Shown here: positions 7,064 through 9,571 of the stretch, piece by piece | Position numbering within the stretch: position 1 is the stretch's first letter | Layout: every line of letters starts with the position of its first letter | Source of the DNA: Desulfovibrio sp. | GTDB taxonomy: Bacteria; Desulfobacterota; Desulfovibrionia; Desulfovibrionales; Desulfovibrionaceae | Assembly (NCBI GenBank): GCA_031270875.1 | Contig: JAISXC010000196.1 | Coordinates: 1-9,571, forward strand | Direction of reading: 5' to 3' | DNA: 9,571 nucleotides | Translations under genes and position numbers: made by a program | Notes under the pieces: generated by a model | Seen by the model: only the letters and a program-made list of their open reading frames with translations | Database searches by the model: none | What the model was told of the DNA's origin: nothing

Positions 7064-7423
7064 TCAAAACTCCAAGCCGCTTTCGCGAGCGCTGTCAGCC
7101 ACGGCCTTAACGCGGCCGTGATAAAGATACCCGTTGCGGTCAAACACCACCCGGGTGACATTTTTCTCCCTGGCCAGACGGGCGATTTCCCTGCCCACGC
7201 GTTCCGCGCCCGTCATGTTGCAACGCAGGCCCGGCTCGCCCCTGGAAAGGGAAAGCGTGGAGGCGCTCGCTATGGTCACGCCCGACGTGTCATTCACCAG
7301 CTGCGCGTAAATATGCAGATTTGATCTGTATACTACGAGACGCGGGCGGGCGGACGTGCCGTTTACCTTTTTGCGAATGCGTATTTTGCGACGTTTGCGG
7401 GATTCATTCTTGGTAAGATTCAT
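7064..7423 (-). CDS. rplR: 50S ribosomal protein L18
   Basis: L18, together with L5 and L25-type proteins, carries 5S rRNA into the large subunit. The 119-residue protein has the basic N-terminal arm ([20 protein letters not shown]), the [20 protein letters not shown] strand-rich segment (27-46), and the conserved C-terminal part from [20 protein letters not shown] to [20 protein letters not shown], ending GLEF. The ATG has a GGTGG site overlapping the end of rplF, 9 nt away. It is followed at once by rpsE. I found no unusual features in this gene. Confidence 0.98.
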   Translation of the reverse strand: MNLTKNESRKRRKIRIRKKVNGTSARPRLVVYRSNLHIYAQLVNDTSGVTIASASTLSLSRGEPGLRCNMTGAERVGREIARLAREKNVTRVVFDRNGYLYHGRVKAVADSARESGLEF

Positions 7424-7432
7424 GACGCCACC

Positions 7433-7972
7433 CTATTTCTTGCCGCCGGACTTGCCGACTTTACGGCGTATTTTCTCGGTCGCATACTTGATCCCCTTGC
7501 CCTTGTACGGCTCAGGCTTGCGGATCCGGCGAATCCGGGCGGAAAATTCTCCGACCAGCTCCTTGCTTATGCCGCTGATGGTCAGCACCTGTCCCTCAAC
7601 CGCGGCCGCGAGACCGTCGGGAAGTTCCACAAGAACGGGATGGGAACAGCCCACGGCCAGTTCTATGATATTGCCCTTGACAGCAACGCGATACCCGACG
7701 CCGATGACTTCCAGGGATTTGGAAAAGCCCTTTGTGACTCCTTCAATGCAATTGGCCAGAAGAGTGCGCCGCAAGCCGTGCTGAGAGCGACTCTGGCGGC
7801 TTTCCTCCAGACGCGAGAGAGTAAGGCGTCCGTCGGACATCTCATATTTGAGAAGGGGACAGAGGGGTGTTTTGAGAACGCCTTTCGGGCCCCTCACCTC
7901 CACAGCGTCCGCTCCTATGCTGAGATCAACGCCAGCCGGAACGGAAATGGGCAGTTTACCTATTCTGGACAT
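7433..7972 (-). CDS. rplF: 50S ribosomal protein L6
   Basis: L6 sits near the sarcin-ricin loop and the factor-binding site of the large subunit. The 179-residue product begins MSRIGKLPISVPAGVDLS and contains two copies of the L6 fold; the second half ends with the family signature in PEPYKGKGIKYATEKIRRKVG (about residues 153-173). An in-frame GTG two codons upstream was rejected as the start, because MSRIGKLPI is the family N-terminus and the AGG of the stop-overlapping site is spaced 5 nt from this ATG. The gene begins 6 nt after rpsH ends, and its ribosome binding site (GGTAGG) includes that stop codon. Confidence 0.98.
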   Translation of the reverse strand: MSRIGKLPISVPAGVDLSIGADAVEVRGPKGVLKTPLCPLLKYEMSDGRLTLSRLEESRQSRSQHGLRRTLLANCIEGVTKGFSKSLEVIGVGYRVAVKGNIIELAVGCSHPVLVELPDGLAAAVEGQVLTISGISKELVGEFSARIRRIRKPEPYKGKGIKYATEKIRRKVGKSGGKK

Positions 7973-7978
7973 AAACAC

Positions 7979-8359
7979 CTACCAGATTTCACACAGAAGT
8001 TCACCGCCCATCTTCTTTTCCCGAGCGGTCATTCCGTCCAGCACCCCGCCGGACGTGGAGAGGATGCATATACCGAGGCCGTTCTGAACGCTGGGAATCT
8101 CCCTGGAACCGACATACACGCGCCTGCCCGGCGTGCTCACGCGCCTGAGACCCAGAATGGCGGGTTTGCCTTTCTGGTATTTCAGAGTGATTGCGATGGT
8201 TTTGTCAGCCACGGCGACATCCTCGACGTAACCTTCCTGCTTGAGGATGGCGGCCAGCGCCTCCTTCATCTTCGAGCGCGGCACATTCACTTCCTTGTGC
8301 AGGGCCAAATGCGCGTTGCGGATGCGTGTAAGCATGTCCGCAATAGGATCTGTCAACAT
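7979..8359 (-). CDS. rpsH: 30S ribosomal protein S8
   Basis: S8 binds helix 21 of 16S rRNA early in small-subunit assembly; in E. coli it also represses the spc operon by binding a similar RNA near rplE. The 126-residue product has the normal N-terminus MLTDPIADMLTRIRNAHLAL, a central part with KMKEALAAILKQEGYVEDV, and the C-terminal rRNA-binding part RVSTPGRRVYV, IPSVQNGLGICILSTSGGVL and TAREKKMGGELLCEIW. The STSGG-containing segment holds the residues that contact rRNA. GAGGAG lies 5 nt before the ATG. I could not confirm an S8 site near rplE from sequence alone. Confidence 0.98.
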   Translation of the reverse strand: MLTDPIADMLTRIRNAHLALHKEVNVPRSKMKEALAAILKQEGYVEDVAVADKTIAITLKYQKGKPAILGLRRVSTPGRRVYVGSREIPSVQNGLGICILSTSGGVLDGMTAREKKMGGELLCEIW

Positions 8360-8391
8360 CGAAACTCCTCAAGGGTTTGATTGCAGGCTGT

Positions 8392-8577
8392 CTACCAGCT
8401 CGACTTGCGCACACCCGGCAATTCGCCGCGCAAGGCCATGTTGCGGAAACAGATGCGGCAAACGCCGAACTGACGTATAAAAGCCCTGGGCCGGCCGCAG
8501 AGCGGACAGCGGTTATAGGCGCGTGCACTGAATCTGGATTTGCGCTTTGCTTTTACGGCGAGCGAAATACGCGACAT
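8392..8577 (-). CDS. rpsN: 30S ribosomal protein S14, zinc-binding short form
   Basis: S14 is in the head of the small subunit and is needed for late assembly. This is the 61-residue short form, which differs from the about 100-residue zinc-free form of E. coli. It carries four cysteines in a ribbon: C24 and C27 (RCPLCGRP) and C40 and C43 (GVCRICFR). The rest is basic ([14 protein letters not shown]) and ends [14 protein letters not shown] lies 8 nt before the ATG. Its position between rplE and rpsH is normal. Species that also have the long form often use it when zinc is low; no second copy is visible in this window. Confidence 0.98.
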   Translation of the reverse strand: MSRISLAVKAKRKSRFSARAYNRCPLCGRPRAFIRQFGVCRICFRNMALRGELPGVRKSSW

Positions 8578-8614
8578 ACGCTATGCTCCTGACTGTGGTT
8601 GTAAACGGATGCGC

Positions 8615-9154
8615 CTATTTTCTGAAGGGCATGCCGAGTTTGTCCAGAAGAAACTTGCCTTCCTTGTCTGTGGACGCCGTTGTGATAATAGTGATGTTCA
8701 TGCCTTTGGGGTTTTCGACGCGATCAACTTCCAGTTCAGGGAAAATGGTATGCTCCCTGATGCCGAGCGTGAAATTGCCGCGGCCGTCAAAACCGCGGTC
8801 AGGAATGCCCCGGAAGTCGCGTACCCGCGGAAGCGCAAAATTCATCAGCTTGTCCAGAAAATCCCACATGCGATCCTTGCGCAAAGTAACGCGCGCGCCA
8901 ATAGGCATGCCCTCGCGCAACTTGAAAGAGGCAATGGACTTCCTGGCGCGCGTCACCACCGCCTTTTGCCCGGCGATGGCGGTGAGTTCCGCCACGGCCT
9001 CTTCCATCATTTTATTGTTCTGCGTCGCCGCGCCAAGGCCGATGTTCAGAGAGATTTTTTCAAGGGCGGGCAGCTGCATGGAGGATGTATAGCTGAACTC
9101 TTTTTGCAGAACCGGAACCACTTTCTCCCTATATATCTTTTCAAGGCGTGTCAT
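8615..9154 (-). CDS. rplE: 50S ribosomal protein L5
   Basis: L5 binds 5S rRNA and contacts the P-site tRNA and S13 across the subunit interface. The 179-residue product has the family length. It shows the N-terminal segment [19 protein letters not shown], the [18 protein letters not shown] segment (26-43), [20 protein letters not shown] (62-81) with the [15 protein letters not shown] stretch after it, and the C-terminal block [20 protein letters not shown] with [13 protein letters not shown] and [15 protein letters not shown] site 5-6 nt before the ATG lies in the 9-nt gap after rplX. A 37-nt gap leads to rpsN. Confidence 0.98.
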   Translation of the reverse strand: MTRLEKIYREKVVPVLQKEFSYTSSMQLPALEKISLNIGLGAATQNNKMMEEAVAELTAIAGQKAVVTRARKSIASFKLREGMPIGARVTLRKDRMWDFLDKLMNFALPRVRDFRGIPDRGFDGRGNFTLGIREHTIFPELEVDRVENPKGMNITIITTASTDKEGKFLLDKLGMPFRK

Positions 9155-9163
9155 TGTTTCACC

Positions 9164-9496
9164 TTATTCCATAACTTCATTGCATTTTTTGCAAAAGCGG
9201 ACCTTCCTGGAGCCCCCCTCTGCCTCAAGAAGCCGGTACCCCACCCTTGTCGCCTTGCCGCAGGCGGAACACACAACCATGATATTGGAAACGTGTATCG
9301 GCATTTCCTTTTCCACAATACCGCCGGGCTGGCGGGCATAAGGATTGGGGCGCACATGGCGCTTGACCATATTGGCTTTTTCCACAAGCACGCGGTCCCT
9401 CTTGCGGAGAATCTTGAGAACCTTGCCGACTTTGCCCGCGTCCTTGCCGGCCACCACCATAACCTTGTCGTCCTTGCGGATGCGATACATTTTCAT
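9164..9496 (-). CDS. rplX: 50S ribosomal protein L24 (zinc-ribbon form)
   Basis: L24 is an early assembly protein near the tunnel exit. The 110-residue product has the KOW domain near the start (about 4-40: [20 protein letters not shown], then [20 protein letters not shown]) and then a C-terminal zinc ribbon with C76 and C79 ([13 protein letters not shown]) and C102 and C105 (FCKKCNEV). Many bacterial L24 proteins have this ribbon, whereas E. coli L24 does not. The ATG at 9494-9496 is chosen over a second ATG two codons in, because AGGAG, which overlaps the rplN stop codon, is 6 nt away. A 9-nt gap separates it from rplN. Confidence 0.97.
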   Translation of the reverse strand: MKMYRIRKDDKVMVVAGKDAGKVGKVLKILRKRDRVLVEKANMVKRHVRPNPYARQPGGIVEKEMPIHVSNIMVVCSACGKATRVGYRLLEAEGGSRKVRFCKKCNEVME

Positions 9497-9505
9497 GATG
9501 GTCTC

Positions 9506-9571
9506 CTAAAGCACTTCCGGCGCGAGAGAAATAATCTTCATAAAATTCTGGGCGCGGAGTTCGCGGGCCAC
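9506..9571 (-). CDS. rplN: 50S ribosomal protein L14, C-terminal end only
   Basis: Only the last 21 codons and a TAG stop are in the window; the gene continues past the right edge. The residues VARELRAQNFMKIISLAPEV followed by L are the conserved C-terminus of L14, which binds 23S rRNA and forms inter-subunit bridges. The stop codon lies inside the ribosome binding site of rplX, as expected for the tight rplN-rplX pair. The expected upstream genes (rpsQ, rpmC, rplP and so on) are outside this window. Confidence 0.95.
   Translation of the reverse strand: MARELRAQNFMKIISLAPEVL

Noticed and set aside
7640..8380. A 246-codon plus-strand open frame opposite rplF and rpsH
   Set aside because: It spans two well-conserved ribosomal genes on the other strand and has no family pattern, so it is a frame shadow.
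8500..9496. An S8-binding (16S helix-21-like) control site near rplE, as in E. coli
   Set aside because: I could not identify the conserved core and pairing by eye, so it is not listed.
1..9571. CRISPR arrays, tRNA or rRNA genes, insertion sequences, phage or defence genes
   Set aside because: No repeats, RNA gene signatures or mobile-element genes were seen; nearly all of the window is accounted for by the housekeeping cluster.

Overview
This window is a stretch of core chromosome. It carries the end of the spc ribosomal-protein cluster fused to the complete alpha cluster, all read from the minus strand, right to left. Gene order in transcription is rplN (3' end only), rplX, rplE, rpsN, rpsH, rplF, rplR, rpsE, rpmD, rplO, secY, map, rpmJ, rpsM, rpsK, rpsD, rpoA, rplQ. 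The only gene on the plus strand is the 3' end of an unrecognised gene at the left edge. It converges on rplQ and is separated from it by a 60-nt spacer that holds a hairpin terminator.

The organism looks like a sulfate-reducer-type bacterium of the Desulfovibrio group (Desulfovibrionaceae, Desulfobacterota). The reasons are the order secY-map-rpmJ-rpsM with no adk or infA, a 347-residue RpoA, and the SecY and L17 sequences, which match my memory of Desulfovibrio proteins. The base composition is moderately GC-rich. No search was run, so the genus is an inference.

The right part (about 5850-9571) encodes large-subunit proteins L14, L24, L5, L18, L6, L30 and L15 and small-subunit proteins S14, S8 and S5. 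They are packed with 2-37 nt gaps, and ribosome binding sites often overlap the previous stop codon. The middle (3602-5757) holds secY, the protein-conducting channel, and map, the methionine aminopeptidase; both act on nascent chains. The left part (457-3524) encodes L36, S13, S11, S4, the RNA polymerase alpha subunit and L17. The gaps on either side of secY and map are the longest (89, 47 and 77 nt). A candidate internal promoter overlaps the map stop codon, so the alpha part may have its own transcription start.

This is a conserved housekeeping locus and I see no new biological system in it. Points worth a second look are: half of the stop codons are TAG, which is unusual for highly expressed ribosomal genes; L15 and L17 have C-terminal extensions; four ribosomal proteins (L24, S14, S4, L36) all keep their zinc-binding cysteines; rpoA and rplQ overlap; and the convergent plus-strand gene is unidentified.
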